Below, piece by piece: positions 44,295-52,857 of a DNA stretch of 64,000 nt (positions are counted from its first letter, which is position 1; the number at the start of each line of letters is the position of its first letter). The position numbers were made by a program, and so were the translations under genes. This DNA comes from Qipengyuania_C sp046254955 (GTDB taxonomy: Bacteria; Pseudomonadota; Alphaproteobacteria; Sphingomonadales; Sphingomonadaceae), in contig NZ_JBJXRG010000001.1 in NCBI RefSeq assembly GCF_046254955.1, forward strand, positions 682,001 to 746,000, given 5' to 3'. Below the pieces are notes generated by a model. It worked only from the letters and a program-made list of their open reading frames with translations, ran no database searches and had not been told where the DNA came from.

Positions 44295-45593
44295 GTGGAA
44301 GCAGCTGAGATCAAGATCCTGAAAGCGCTGATGGAGTGGGAAGGCGAGCGGAAGGCTCCGCCCGAAGGTTTTCCCAAGCTGCCTGACATGCCTGCAGCCC
44401 GTTACACATCGCCTGAATATTTTGCGCTCGAGCAGGAGCATATCTTCCGCAAGAGCTGGCTGTTCGCAGGACATATCGACGAGATCCCCGATCCGGGGTG
44501 CTATATGCGCTGGCACAATGCGGGCGATCCGATCGTGATCGTGCACGGCATGGATGGCGAAGTCCGCGCCTTCTACAACACCTGCCGTCACAGAGGCGCG
44601 CCTGTCGTTACCGAAGATCGCGGAAAATCCAGCCGCTTGATGTGCGGCTATCACAACTGGACCTACAAGACCGACGGGACGTTGATCGGCGTGCCCGAGC
44701 GGCAGGATTTCCCGCCGGACTTCGACATGAGCTGCCGCGGCTTGCTGCCGGTGTGCTGCGAGATGTTTGGCAACGTCATCTTCGTCAACTTCGACGAGCA
44801 CGCGATGCCGCTCACCGAATGGCTCGGCCCGATCGCCGATGAATGGGCGGAATTCCAGTTCGAGAATATCCGTCTCGGGGCGCGCCACTCCTTCGATCTC
44901 AATTGCAACTGGAAGGTCGCGATGGAGGCCAACATGGAAGTTTACCATGTCCCCTTCATCCATCCCGAAACAGTCGCGCCGTTGGTTGATTCCAAGCGCA
45001 ACGTCAATCACATGTATCCCAACGGACATGCGCGCATGATGGCCCCTGCTCCTAGACAAACCGACCGCGAGCACGTCCGCGCGATCGACAGCCCGCCCGA
45101 ATGGAAGCAAATCGAGACCGTTGGCGAACTCGGGCGCACGGCGACCCAGAGCTACACCATGTTCCCCAACTGGGTTTCACCGCTGTCGAACTATTTCGTT
45201 CCGCCGCTGGTATTCTGGCCGACCAGCCTCAATACCACCCGTCTCGAATTGGTTACAATGGCCCTCGACTGGGGAGATAGCCCCGCACCCGATTTGTGGA
45301 CCGTACCCGACGAAAACAGGCCCAACGGCCGCGATATGAGCCCGATCATCCTTGAGGATACGCAATTTGGCGAGGCGATCCAGAAATCGATGGAAAGCCA
45401 GGGGTTCAAAAGCGTGCCACTGAGCTACCAGGAGGCGCGCATCTACAGTTTCCACCAGAATTGCGACAAGATGATCGGGATCGAGAATGTGCCCGAAGAA
45501 CTGCGCGTGGAGCAGGTCATCGGCCCCGAATGGACCTGGCCCAACGATCCACGCATCGCGCAAATGGAGCGAGAGCCGGGCTACAATTGCTAG
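44295..45593 (+). CDS. Rieske-type ring-hydroxylating oxygenase alpha subunit
   Basis: 432 residues. The Rieske [2Fe-2S] domain has C97-x-H99 in CRHRGAP and C117-x2-H120 in CGYHNWTY. The mononuclear iron site has His218 and His223 in EVYHVPFIHP and a distal acidic residue in ILEDTQFGE. Three residues before His218 is Glu215, where naphthalene-dioxygenase-type enzymes have the bridging Asp; CntA-type monooxygenases also have Glu there. Start is GTG at 44295, with GGGAG upstream. No beta subunit, ferredoxin or reductase is adjacent, so electrons must come from elsewhere. Probably an inserted-oxygen step on the pathway substrate. Confidence 0.88.
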   Translation: MEAAEIKILKALMEWEGERKAPPEGFPKLPDMPAARYTSPEYFALEQEHIFRKSWLFAGHIDEIPDPGCYMRWHNAGDPIVIVHGMDGEVRAFYNTCRHRGAPVVTEDRGKSSRLMCGYHNWTYKTDGTLIGVPERQDFPPDFDMSCRGLLPVCCEMFGNVIFVNFDEHAMPLTEWLGPIADEWAEFQFENIRLGARHSFDLNCNWKVAMEANMEVYHVPFIHPETVAPLVDSKRNVNHMYPNGHARMMAPAPRQTDREHVRAIDSPPEWKQIETVGELGRTATQSYTMFPNWVSPLSNYFVPPLVFWPTSLNTTRLELVTMALDWGDSPAPDLWTVPDENRPNGRDMSPIILEDTQFGEAIQKSMESQGFKSVPLSYQEARIYSFHQNCDKMIGIENVPEELRVEQVIGPEWTWPNDPRIAQMEREPGYNC

Positions 45594-45612
45594 TGCCGAA
45601 AAGCCACGATTC

Positions 45613-45646
45613 CCTAGCGAAAAGGGCAGCCTAGCGCTTTTGCTAG
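45613..45646 (+). promoter_or_regulatory. repeated CCTAGCG element and hairpin between oxygenase and receptor
   Basis: CCTAGCG occurs twice, at 45613-45619 and 45630-45636. The first arm CTAGCGAAAAG (45614-45624) pairs with CTTTTGCTAG (45637-45646), with one bulge. It could terminate the oxygenase message or serve as a regulatory site for the TonB-dependent receptor 115-145 bases downstream. There is no clean U-run, so I do not call it a terminator. Confidence 0.35.
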
Positions 45647-45759
45647 ATGAGGCTTTTCCGCTCGCTGCGTAACAAATTGCGAGGCTCAAATACGAGTTTT
45701 CGTAACCGGGACCGACACGAGGCGCACAAGCCGAGGCGGCCCAAGCGGGAGGATGTCCT

Positions 45760-48252
45760 TTGAACAAATCTGCACCCAAAATCCGTTTTGCGAGCGCCGG
45801 GCGCTCCATTTTGCTTCGTTCTGTTGCAAGCGCGGCCCTGATCGGCCTTCCTTCAGCGGCCTTTGCACAGGATGCCGCCGGCGATGCTGGTCAGCCGGAT
45901 AGCGAGGCATTCGAAGGCAACGAGATCATCGTTCTGGCACGTAAGCAGGCGGAAACGCTGCAGGAAGTTCCGGTTACGATCACCAGCGTCAGCAGCGAAA
46001 CGCTCGAGAAATACAATGTCGACCAGGTGGCAGATGTGGTCAGCCGCGTTCCCACGCTGAATGTGCAAGTTGGTGGTTCCGGTTCCGGAGGCCAGATTAG
46101 CTTACGTGGGGTTGGCTCCTCCAACATCTCCGCCGCGTTTGATTCCGCCGTCGCGTTCGATTTCGACGGCGTCCAGGTAAGCACCATGCGCCTAGTGCAG
46201 GCCGGTTTCTTCGATACGCAGCAGATCGACGTTCTCAAGGGACCGCAATCGCTGTTCTTCGGCAAGTCAGCGTCTGCAGGCGTATTCTCGATCCGCTCAG
46301 CCGATCCTACGCCGACATGGGAAATCGGTGGCAAGGCTTCCTATGAGTTCGAGGAACAAGGCTACACCGTACAGGGCTTCGTATCAGGCCCCATCAGCGA
46401 CACGGTGGGAATTCGCTTGGCAGCACAATACAACAAGATCGATCACTACGCCGAGTTGCAGGAAGGTACACCTGCTGCGAATGGGCGGTATAGGGGCGTA
46501 AAGAACTTCGTTGCGCGCGGCACATTGGCTTGGGATCCGGATGACCGCTTCAGCGCCAACCTTAAGGTGCAGTATGTCAAGAACGAGAATGACGGCGGCA
46601 TCCAGCATTCCGATTTGATCTGCAATGATGGAGTGGCGGACCCCATCACCCTGTTCAGTGGTTTGTTCCAGATCCCGGCGGGCTATGACTGCAACGCCTT
46701 CGACCAGAAGTACTTTCTGCCGGATACTCATCCCGCTCTTGCGCCCGGTGTACCGGAACCATCTGAGGCAGCGGGTCGGAACGGCGTTCCTTTCGGTAAG
46801 ACCGATCTCTGGTTCGGCCGCCTCCGCTTCGATTTCGACATGTCGGACGAGCTTACGCTGACCTCAGTTACAGGTATCGTGAATCTCGATGCGGTTGACT
46901 TCGATAATTACTCTTATGGCGGCATCGGGGATGGAATATTTGCGCCCGGCGGCAGCTTCCTTCCGGTGGGAGCGCCCGGCGGCGTGGGGACAAGCGACCC
47001 CACCAATAAGCTGGAGCAATACACGCAGGAAATCCGTCTCGCCAGTGACTTTGACAGCATGTTCAACTTCATGATGGGCGTATTTTACGAGGATCGCACT
47101 TTTACGTTCGCCACCGCTCAGAATGGCGTGAACGCGACATTGCTGGCCGGTCCCGATCCGGTGACCGGTTACACTTATGACTGGGACAAGGTTCACCTCA
47201 CAAAAACCGAAGCCCTGTCGCTTTTCGGTAGCGTGACGCTCGATATCACCGACCAACTTGAGCTTTCTGGCGGTATTCGTTGGACGGACGAGAACAAGGT
47301 TCAACGGATAACCATTCCGTATATGCACACCTTCCTCGAAACCGCGCTGGGATTTGCCCCGAGCGGCTTTTTCTCAGGCCCGATCGAGTTCAGCGATAGC
47401 AATTGGTCGCCCGAAGTGACGATCAAGTATCAGGTGACACCGGACGTAAATGTATTTGCGTCTTACAAGACTGGTTTCAAATCAGGCGGTATTGATAACT
47501 CGGCCCTGCCATCGAATTCGCTCCGTGGTTTCGGCAGCCCGGATCCTGCAGTCCGCGAAGCTGCCGCCGCCGGCCTGATCTTTAATTCCGAAACAGCCGA
47601 GGGTGGTGAAATCGGGGTCAAATCACAGTTTGCGAATGGTGACGTTACCCTCAATGTCACCGGCTATTATTACAAGTTCGATGACCTTCAGGTGCAGAAC
47701 TTCGACGGGGTGAACATCCAGTTCATTACGCAAAACGCGGGTAAGGTAACAACCAAGGGGGTCGACATCGGCTGGGGTTGGCAAACGCCGGTCGATGGCC
47801 TCGCTCTTTCGGGCAACATCGCCTGGCTTGATGGCAAGTTCACCGACACTTTCCTCGTGGGCGGTGGTGCCATCGATCTCGATGGTCGCGATGTCGCGCG
47901 GGCTCCCGAATGGTCTGGAAACATTGCAGTTGATTTCACTGCACCGCTCGGTGATTCGCTTGAGCTCGGTCTGAGCGGCAACGCCGCGTACTCGGACAGC
48001 TATTTCGCGAGCAACGGTCCCGTTCAGTACGTTCAGGACAGCTATGTCTCACTTGATGCTTCGGTATCAGTCCAGCATCCCGACGGGAACTGGAAACTGG
48101 CATTGGTCGGTACAAATCTGACAGACGAGATTTGGGCAAATACTGCGGGAGAGCGACCGTTCCAGGCGGTTGCCGGCCTCGAGGCAAACGACACGATCCT
48201 TACCCAGAACCGCGGCCGTCAGGTATTCGTGGAAGCCAGCTTCCGCTTCTGA
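45760..48252 (+). CDS. TonB-dependent outer-membrane receptor
   Basis: 830 residues. Start is TTG at 45760, preceded at seven bases by GGGAGG. Signal peptide through LIGLPSAAFA, then a TonB-box-like EIIVLARK and a plug domain (about 55-170) with VPVTITSVSSETLEKYNVDQ, LRGVGSSN and IDVLKGPQSLFFGKSASAGV. The 22-strand barrel follows to a terminal aromatic, EASFRF. This sphingomonad receptor type usually sits with catabolic genes and takes up hydrophobic or polycyclic substrates rather than siderophores; that is inference from context between two Rieske oxygenases. Energised by the TonB-ExbB-ExbD system at 15983-19179 or another. Confidence 0.93.
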   Translation: MNKSAPKIRFASAGRSILLRSVASAALIGLPSAAFAQDAAGDAGQPDSEAFEGNEIIVLARKQAETLQEVPVTITSVSSETLEKYNVDQVADVVSRVPTLNVQVGGSGSGGQISLRGVGSSNISAAFDSAVAFDFDGVQVSTMRLVQAGFFDTQQIDVLKGPQSLFFGKSASAGVFSIRSADPTPTWEIGGKASYEFEEQGYTVQGFVSGPISDTVGIRLAAQYNKIDHYAELQEGTPAANGRYRGVKNFVARGTLAWDPDDRFSANLKVQYVKNENDGGIQHSDLICNDGVADPITLFSGLFQIPAGYDCNAFDQKYFLPDTHPALAPGVPEPSEAAGRNGVPFGKTDLWFGRLRFDFDMSDELTLTSVTGIVNLDAVDFDNYSYGGIGDGIFAPGGSFLPVGAPGGVGTSDPTNKLEQYTQEIRLASDFDSMFNFMMGVFYEDRTFTFATAQNGVNATLLAGPDPVTGYTYDWDKVHLTKTEALSLFGSVTLDITDQLELSGGIRWTDENKVQRITIPYMHTFLETALGFAPSGFFSGPIEFSDSNWSPEVTIKYQVTPDVNVFASYKTGFKSGGIDNSALPSNSLRGFGSPDPAVREAAAAGLIFNSETAEGGEIGVKSQFANGDVTLNVTGYYYKFDDLQVQNFDGVNIQFITQNAGKVTTKGVDIGWGWQTPVDGLALSGNIAWLDGKFTDTFLVGGGAIDLDGRDVARAPEWSGNIAVDFTAPLGDSLELGLSGNAAYSDSYFASNGPVQYVQDSYVSLDASVSVQHPDGNWKLALVGTNLTDEIWANTAGERPFQAVAGLEANDTILTQNRGRQVFVEASFRF

Positions 48253-48274
48253 TTGCCACAAGGGAAAAACAAGT

Positions 48275-48309
48275 GGGCGGTCCCTTCGCAGGGGCCGCCC
48301 GTTTTCTTT
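48275..48309 (+). terminator. intrinsic terminator after the TonB-dependent receptor
   Basis: GGGCGGTCCC (48275-48284), loop TTCGCA, GGGGCCGCCC (48291-48300; one G-T pair) followed by GTTTTCTTT. It ends the receptor transcript 22 bases after its stop and separates it from the second Rieske oxygenase. Confidence 0.9.
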
Positions 48310-48335
48310 GGGCTCCCCCCTAGCCCCAACCCTAT

Positions 48336-48352
48336 CCAAAAACGTGCATTGC
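48336..48352 (+). promoter_or_regulatory. CCAAAA-N2-GT-N-CATTGC motif upstream of the second Rieske oxygenase
   Basis: CCAAAAACGTGCATTGC, ending 62 bases before the ATG at 48415. The same 17-position pattern occurs at 62795-62811, with looser variants at 57124-57140, 50684-50700 and, on the minus strand, 61065-61081. Candidate activator or repressor site shared by the catabolic block; not a known box to me. Confidence 0.45.
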
Positions 48353-48414
48353 GCGTCTGGTCGCCTGCCCACATTATGCCTGACACATTCGCAAGCGCGC
48401 CAAAGGAGTTAGCA

Positions 48415-49644
48415 ATGTCACGCGAGCAACTGGTCGAGATGACCCGGTCGCTGGTCGCCCATGGGGCCGCCGACACAATGGAGTATGCCGACGAGGTCGT
48501 CCGCATCCCGGCCTCGGCCTATACCGACGATGCGCTGTTCGACCTCGAGAAGCGCCAGATCTTTCGCCGCCTGCCGCTGATGGTCGCGCCCTCTTGCGAG
48601 CTGCCTGAACCGGGCGATTACAAGGCGATGGATATATGCGGTGTACCGCTGCTGCTGACGCGGCTGAAGGATGGTTCGGTCGGCGCGTTTCTCAACATGT
48701 GCAAGCATCGCGGCAACCCGCTCGCCGAAGGGACGGGCAATGCCACACGGCTGATGTGCGGCTATCATGGCTGGACTTACAAGAATGATGGCACTCTTAT
48801 CGGCGTGGCAGACCCCAAGGACTTCGGCGCAATCGACAAGGCCGCCCACTGCCTCACCCGCTTCCCTGTCTACGAGAGCGCAGGCCTGATCTGGGCGACG
48901 CTCGATCCCAAGTCCGAGCTCGACATCGCCGACTACCTATGTGGCTATGATGGGCTGCTCGACGCCTTCGGGTTCGAGAACTGGCACCTTTTTAGCCAGC
49001 GCACGCTCGCCGGACCGAACTGGAAGACGGCCTATGACGGCTATCTCGATTTTTACCACTTGCCAATCCTGCATAAGGACACCTTCGGGGCCGATTTCTA
49101 CAACCGCGCGAACTATTTTGCCTTCGGCCCGCACCAGCGCCTTTCGACCCCGTCGAAATTTGCAATCAAGGTCTCGGGCGATGATGACCAGCAGATGGAC
49201 CTCGAAGCGATGTCCGACGACGAACTGCCCTATGAAGTGCTGGTCCAGGGCGTATGGACGATATTCCCGCATATCTCGATCGCCAGCTTCTACGGCGGCG
49301 GCCTGCGCGGCGCGATGATCAGCCAGCTATTCCCCGGCAACAGAGTGGGCGAGAGCTATACCACGCAGTACTATGTCATGGCCGAGAAGCCCGAAGACGA
49401 GGATTCGATTAAGGCCGCGCACGAGCAGTTCGATTTCCTCGAGATCGTGGTGCGCGACGAGGACTACAAGACCGGCAAGCGCCAGCACGAAGCGCTGCAA
49501 TCGGGGTTGCTTGACGAAGTGCTGTTCGGCCGCAATGAGCGCGGCGGACAGGTGTTCCACCAATGGGTCGAGAAGCTCACCAACGCGAGCAACGCAGAAC
49601 TGAAAGATATCTTTGCCCGAGAGATGGCTCAAGCGGCGGAATAG
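48415..49644 (+). CDS. Rieske-type ring-hydroxylating oxygenase alpha subunit
   Basis: 409 residues from ATG 48415, which has AAAGGAG six bases upstream; the open frame extends 54 codons further, including MPDTFASAP, but without support. Rieske site: C96/H98 in CKHRGNP and C115/H118 in CGYHGWTY. Catalytic iron site: Asp212, His215 and His220 in DFYHLPILH, i.e. with the classical bridging Asp, unlike the first oxygenase at 44295. C-terminal oxygenase domain of the phthalate/vanillate-like or KshA-like alpha-only type. No reductase is adjacent. Convergent with the NmrA-like gene, three bases apart. Confidence 0.9.
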   Translation: MSREQLVEMTRSLVAHGAADTMEYADEVVRIPASAYTDDALFDLEKRQIFRRLPLMVAPSCELPEPGDYKAMDICGVPLLLTRLKDGSVGAFLNMCKHRGNPLAEGTGNATRLMCGYHGWTYKNDGTLIGVADPKDFGAIDKAAHCLTRFPVYESAGLIWATLDPKSELDIADYLCGYDGLLDAFGFENWHLFSQRTLAGPNWKTAYDGYLDFYHLPILHKDTFGADFYNRANYFAFGPHQRLSTPSKFAIKVSGDDDQQMDLEAMSDDELPYEVLVQGVWTIFPHISIASFYGGGLRGAMISQLFPGNRVGESYTTQYYVMAEKPEDEDSIKAAHEQFDFLEIVVRDEDYKTGKRQHEALQSGLLDEVLFGRNERGGQVFHQWVEKLTNASNAELKDIFAREMAQAAE

Positions 49645-49647
49645 ACC

Positions 49648-50595
49648 CTAGCCAAACGCCGGTCGGAAGTTCGATTCCCCCCAATCCTGCTTCGGTGCCC
49701 ACTCGCTCATCGGTTCAAGTTCATCGACCAGCTCGGGGAAGCGATCATAGACGTGATCCATATCGACTTCGAACGGCTTCGTCGGTGAATCGTTATTGTA
49801 TTCGTAGAATGCCTGGATGCCCTTGGCGAACTCATCACGCATTTCGGCCGGCATGCTGTCGCCACCCGCTTCAACCAGATAGCGGCCGAATTCTTCTGGT
49901 GTGCAAGGATCGTATTTGATCGGCTTGCCCAGCGTGTCGGACAGGATTTCAGAGACCTGAGGCCCGCGCATCCGTTCCGGCCCGCCGATATTGAGCCAGG
50001 CACCTTCCATATCGGGGCGCTCTAAGCTCGCGAGCATGAACTTCGCCACATCGTCGAGGCTGATCCAGTTGGCTTCCAGCTCGGGCTTGTGCGGATAGAC
50101 ATAGCGCCCTTCGTTGACGATGAAGGGCCGCGCCCAGTTGGTCAGCAGATTGTCCATGAACAGTACTGAGCCGAACACCGTTCCGGGTGCGCCTGAACGC
50201 CACAGCGCGTTGATGCCTGCGGTGTTGCCGGCGTAGGTATGCGCATCGCCCGGCTTGTCAGGGATCCAGCTCGAGGTATTCCACACCACGCGCCTCACGC
50301 CGAGCTCGGCGGCGGCCTTGCCGATATCGCCGACCAGCACCGCGCGGTCGGCGCGCGCCTGCAGCGGATGGGTGTAGAAGATGTAGTCACTGCCTTCGAG
50401 CGCATCGCGATAGGAAGCGGGGTCGTAGAGATCCATCGGACGGATCTCGACATTCTCGATCCCGTTGATCATCGATCCTGCGAAGGGATCGGCCTGGCGC
50501 GAAATGGCGCGAACCTTGTAGCCCTTCTTGAGCGATTGGCGCACCTGCGCCAGTCCCTGCCTGCCCGAGGCACCGATTACCGTGATCAAAGCCAT
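49648..50595 (-). CDS. NmrA-like NAD(P)-binding reductase
   Basis: 315 residues from ATG 50593-50595, preceded by GGGAGAG; the open frame runs 278 codons further upstream but that part is antisense to the MDR gene. N-terminal Rossmann ITVIGASGRQGLAQVRQSL (4-22), AISRQADPFAG after beta-2, IFYTHPLQARADRAVLVGDI and VVWNTSSWIPD. No clear YxxxK catalytic pair. Family members are NADPH-dependent reductases of quinones or unsaturated ketones, or redox sensors. Divergent from the MDR gene across 137 bases, which holds the shared regulatory region. Confidence 0.85.
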   Translation of the reverse strand: MALITVIGASGRQGLAQVRQSLKKGYKVRAISRQADPFAGSMINGIENVEIRPMDLYDPASYRDALEGSDYIFYTHPLQARADRAVLVGDIGKAAAELGVRRVVWNTSSWIPDKPGDAHTYAGNTAGINALWRSGAPGTVFGSVLFMDNLLTNWARPFIVNEGRYVYPHKPELEANWISLDDVAKFMLASLERPDMEGAWLNIGGPERMRGPQVSEILSDTLGKPIKYDPCTPEEFGRYLVEAGGDSMPAEMRDEFAKGIQAFYEYNNDSPTKPFEVDMDHVYDRFPELVDELEPMSEWAPKQDWGESNFRPAFG

Positions 50596-50683
50596 GCCGA
50601 CTCTCCCAGTGTGATTGCTGATTCTGGCTGGAAGGTAGATCGGATTGTTTGCGCTTGCGCCGGACCAATTTGATAGCATCCTA

Positions 50684-50703
50684 GCGAAATGCGGCATTGC
50701 GGG
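50684..50703 (+). promoter_or_regulatory. variant of the shared motif upstream of the MDR gene
   Basis: GCGAAATGCGGCATTGCGGG, ending about 30 bases before the ATG at 50733; it contains the CATTGC core of the 48336 motif. It is contiguous with CCTAGCG (50680-50686). It is in the divergent region of the NmrA-like and MDR genes and may act on either. Confidence 0.35.
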
Positions 50704-50732
50704 CAGCGCAAGCAGGGAAGAGACAGTTGGCC

Positions 50733-51731
50733 ATGACCAATCGCTATTGGCGCCTCGACGACCGGCCTGATGGTCAGGACTTCGCTTCCGCGCTTTCGCT
50801 GCAGGAAGGCCCGATTCCCCAGCCTCAAGACGGTCAAATCCTGATCCGCAACGAATTGCTTTCGATGGACGCGGGCACGCGGATGTGGATGAGCGACCGC
50901 GAAGACGGCTACCAGCCGCCGCTGCCGGTCGGCACACCGATGGTTGGGCTGGCCATTGGCCGGGTTGAGGCATCGCGGCATGACGGATTCCCCGAAGGAT
51001 CGCTAGTCCGCGCGTTCGGTAATTGGGCCGATTATAGCTGCGTCGATGCGGAAATGTCGGGGGCGGTGCTGCTCGACGACAGCGTGGAAGACAAGCGCGC
51101 ATGGTTCGGCCCGCTCGGCATGAATGGGTGGACCGCGCTGTGGGGCATCGAGAAGATCGGCGCCGCCAAGAAAGGTGAAACCGTGCTGGTTTCTGCCGCT
51201 GCCGGGGCCACGGGCATCCTTGCATGCCAGGTCGCCAAGCTGCTTGGCTGCAAGGTCTGGGGCATCGCGGGCGGACCGGATAAATGCGCATACCTGACTG
51301 GCGAGCTCGGCCTCGACGGGGCGATCGATTACAAGACTGGCGATTTCGGATCGCAGCTCGATGCGGCAGGCGGAATTGATGTCTATTTCGACAATGTTGG
51401 CGGGCAGCTGCTCGACGAGGTTCTGACACGGATGAACCACTACGGACGGGTGGCCGTATGCGGCCTCCTCGCCGATTACCACGGCAATCGCACGACCCCG
51501 TCCGAGTTCGACCAGGTGCTGATGCGGCGCCTCAGGATCGAAGGGTTCTTTTCGCCCGATTTCATGCATCACGGCCCCGAGCTGACCGAGCGGCTGAAGT
51601 CATGGACCGAGGCGGGCGAGCTGGTGATGCCCTATGACACCACGCACGGCCTCGAAAACGTGCTGACAGCCTATGCCAAGCTCTTCAGCGGCGGCAACAT
51701 CGGCAAGGTTATCGTGGAGCTGAAAACATGA
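50733..51731 (+). CDS. zinc-independent MDR-family NADPH oxidoreductase
   Basis: 332 residues from ATG 50733. Medium-chain dehydrogenase/reductase of the prostaglandin-reductase/CurA (leukotriene B4 dehydrogenase) branch: N-terminal GroES-like domain with ELLSMDAGTRMWMSD, then a Rossmann domain with VSAAAGATGILACQVAKLL (154-171) and FDNVGGQLLDEVL. No structural or catalytic zinc cysteines. Expected reaction: NADPH-dependent reduction of an alpha,beta-unsaturated ketone or aldehyde. It overlaps the next SnoaL-fold gene by ATGA, so the two are coupled. Confidence 0.9.
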   Translation: MTNRYWRLDDRPDGQDFASALSLQEGPIPQPQDGQILIRNELLSMDAGTRMWMSDREDGYQPPLPVGTPMVGLAIGRVEASRHDGFPEGSLVRAFGNWADYSCVDAEMSGAVLLDDSVEDKRAWFGPLGMNGWTALWGIEKIGAAKKGETVLVSAAAGATGILACQVAKLLGCKVWGIAGGPDKCAYLTGELGLDGAIDYKTGDFGSQLDAAGGIDVYFDNVGGQLLDEVLTRMNHYGRVAVCGLLADYHGNRTTPSEFDQVLMRRLRIEGFFSPDFMHHGPELTERLKSWTEAGELVMPYDTTHGLENVLTAYAKLFSGGNIGKVIVELKT

Positions 51732-52282
51732 GTGCTCGCCTTGAAGATCGCGCCGCCATCACCGAAGTGATCGCCGCCTATGCGCATGCCATCGATCGGC
51801 GGCGTTGGGACATGATGCCGCAGCTGTTCCACGACGATGCCACCTTTGGCTTCGGGATCATCCAGGGTGACTGGCGCGGCTTCGTCGAACAGGCCAAGGG
51901 CGTCATCGACCCCTGCCTTATTACCCAGCACCAGCTGGGCCAAACACTGATCGGATTCGAAGGCGAGGACATCGCCCATTGCGAGACCTACATGACCGCC
52001 ATGCACACCGTGCCTGCCGGATACCCAACCACCGAAGTCTTCCCCGACAAGGGCAAGACTTACTCTGCCGTGATCGCAGGACGCTATGTCGATCGCTTCG
52101 AAAAGCGGGCCAACAAACACGGGGGCGAATGGCGGATCGCGCATCGCAGCGGGATCTATGACTGGCGCGAATATCGCGAGCTGGAAGGTATCGATCTGAG
52201 CGAATTGCCCGAAGGCTCGTGCGGCTATCATGACGACCGCGACCCTTCGACCCCGGCCGTCACCAGGTGGCGCGGCAGCTAA
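51728..52282 (+). CDS. SnoaL/NTF2-fold protein
   Basis: 184 residues. N-terminal LEDRAAITEVIAAYAHAIDR followed by WDMMPQLFHDDATFGFGIIQG is the SnoaL-4 pattern (cone-shaped alpha+beta barrel), and the central HQLGQTLIGFEGEDIAHCET is the typical beta region. Family members include polyketide cyclases, ketosteroid isomerase-like enzymes and dioxygenase small-subunit relatives; catalytic residues cannot be identified here. Start ATG overlaps the stop of the MDR reductase, suggesting the two proteins act in the same step. One of five such proteins in the block. Confidence 0.82.
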   Translation: MSARLEDRAAITEVIAAYAHAIDRRRWDMMPQLFHDDATFGFGIIQGDWRGFVEQAKGVIDPCLITQHQLGQTLIGFEGEDIAHCETYMTAMHTVPAGYPTTEVFPDKGKTYSAVIAGRYVDRFEKRANKHGGEWRIAHRSGIYDWREYRELEGIDLSELPEGSCGYHDDRDPSTPAVTRWRGS

Positions 52283-52285
52283 CGG

Positions 52286-52711
52286 CTACTTGGGCCGCAT
52301 CAAGGCGAAGCTCGCGCTCGCAGTCGCCAGCACGTCATCGCCGCGCATGATCCGGCCCGAGCAATAGGCGACCTGCCTGCCTTTCCGATCGATCCGCATG
52401 TCGGCGACCAACCAGTCGCCCAGCCGCGCCGACCCAAGGAAGTTCACCGCCAGCGTGATCGTCGAAATCGGGACGGGCGGATCCTCGCTGCAATAGACCT
52501 GCCAGCTCATCGCAACATCGGCGAATGTCGAAAGCACCCCGCCATGCGCCATATCGCGGTAGTTCATGTGTTGGTCGAGTAGACGCAGCCCGACCAGCTG
52601 CCGTTCGCCATCGGGCTTGAGGTAGTAAGGACCGCCATGGTCGAGGAAGCCGGGCGAGAAATCGGCGCGCGTGAATCCTTCGGGTAATTCAGCCTGTCCT
52701 GCATCGTCCAT
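52286..52711 (-). CDS. PaaI-type hotdog thioesterase
   Basis: 141-residue hotdog-fold acyl-CoA thioesterase: HGGVLSTFADVAMSW is the family signature (Asp in the long helix), and ITLAVNFLGSARLGDWLVAD and ASASFALMRP follow. These enzymes release CoA from aryl- or acyl-CoA, often as relief for stalled intermediates. It is the only minus-strand gene between the MDR/SnoaL pair and the acyl-CoA synthetase, three bases from the convergent SnoaL stop, and divergent from the synthetase. That placement fits CoA recycling in the local pathway. Confidence 0.87.
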   Translation of the reverse strand: MDDAGQAELPEGFTRADFSPGFLDHGGPYYLKPDGERQLVGLRLLDQHMNYRDMAHGGVLSTFADVAMSWQVYCSEDPPVPISTITLAVNFLGSARLGDWLVADMRIDRKGRQVAYCSGRIMRGDDVLATASASFALMRPK

Positions 52712-52780
52712 CGACCACTCCCAACGTCACTGTCGGCGTCGAGTATCGCATGACTCCCTCGATAGCCATGCTATGAATTA

Positions 52781-52792
52781 TGCCAAATGGCA
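52781..52792. promoter_or_regulatory. palindrome upstream of the acyl-CoA synthetase
   Basis: TGCCAAATGGCA: arms TGCCA and TGGCA around AA, a perfect inverted repeat about 65 bases before the synthetase ATG in the 146-base divergent gap with the thioesterase. It may be an operator; no cognate regulator is visible in the block. Confidence 0.35.
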
Positions 52793-52857
52793 GCGCGCCT
52801 TGGTCCGACTAAGGCAAGCGCAACTGAGCCAAGAGGCCAGCACGAGAGAGGATTTGC

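Noticed and set aside
45614..45646. Terminator after the first Rieske oxygenase
   Set aside because: The stem has a bulge and no U-run follows; kept only as a possible regulatory element.
50596..51429. The NmrA-like frame continues 278 codons upstream
   Set aside because: That part is antisense to the MDR reductase; the ATG at 50593-50595 has a Shine-Dalgarno and the correct Rossmann N-terminus.
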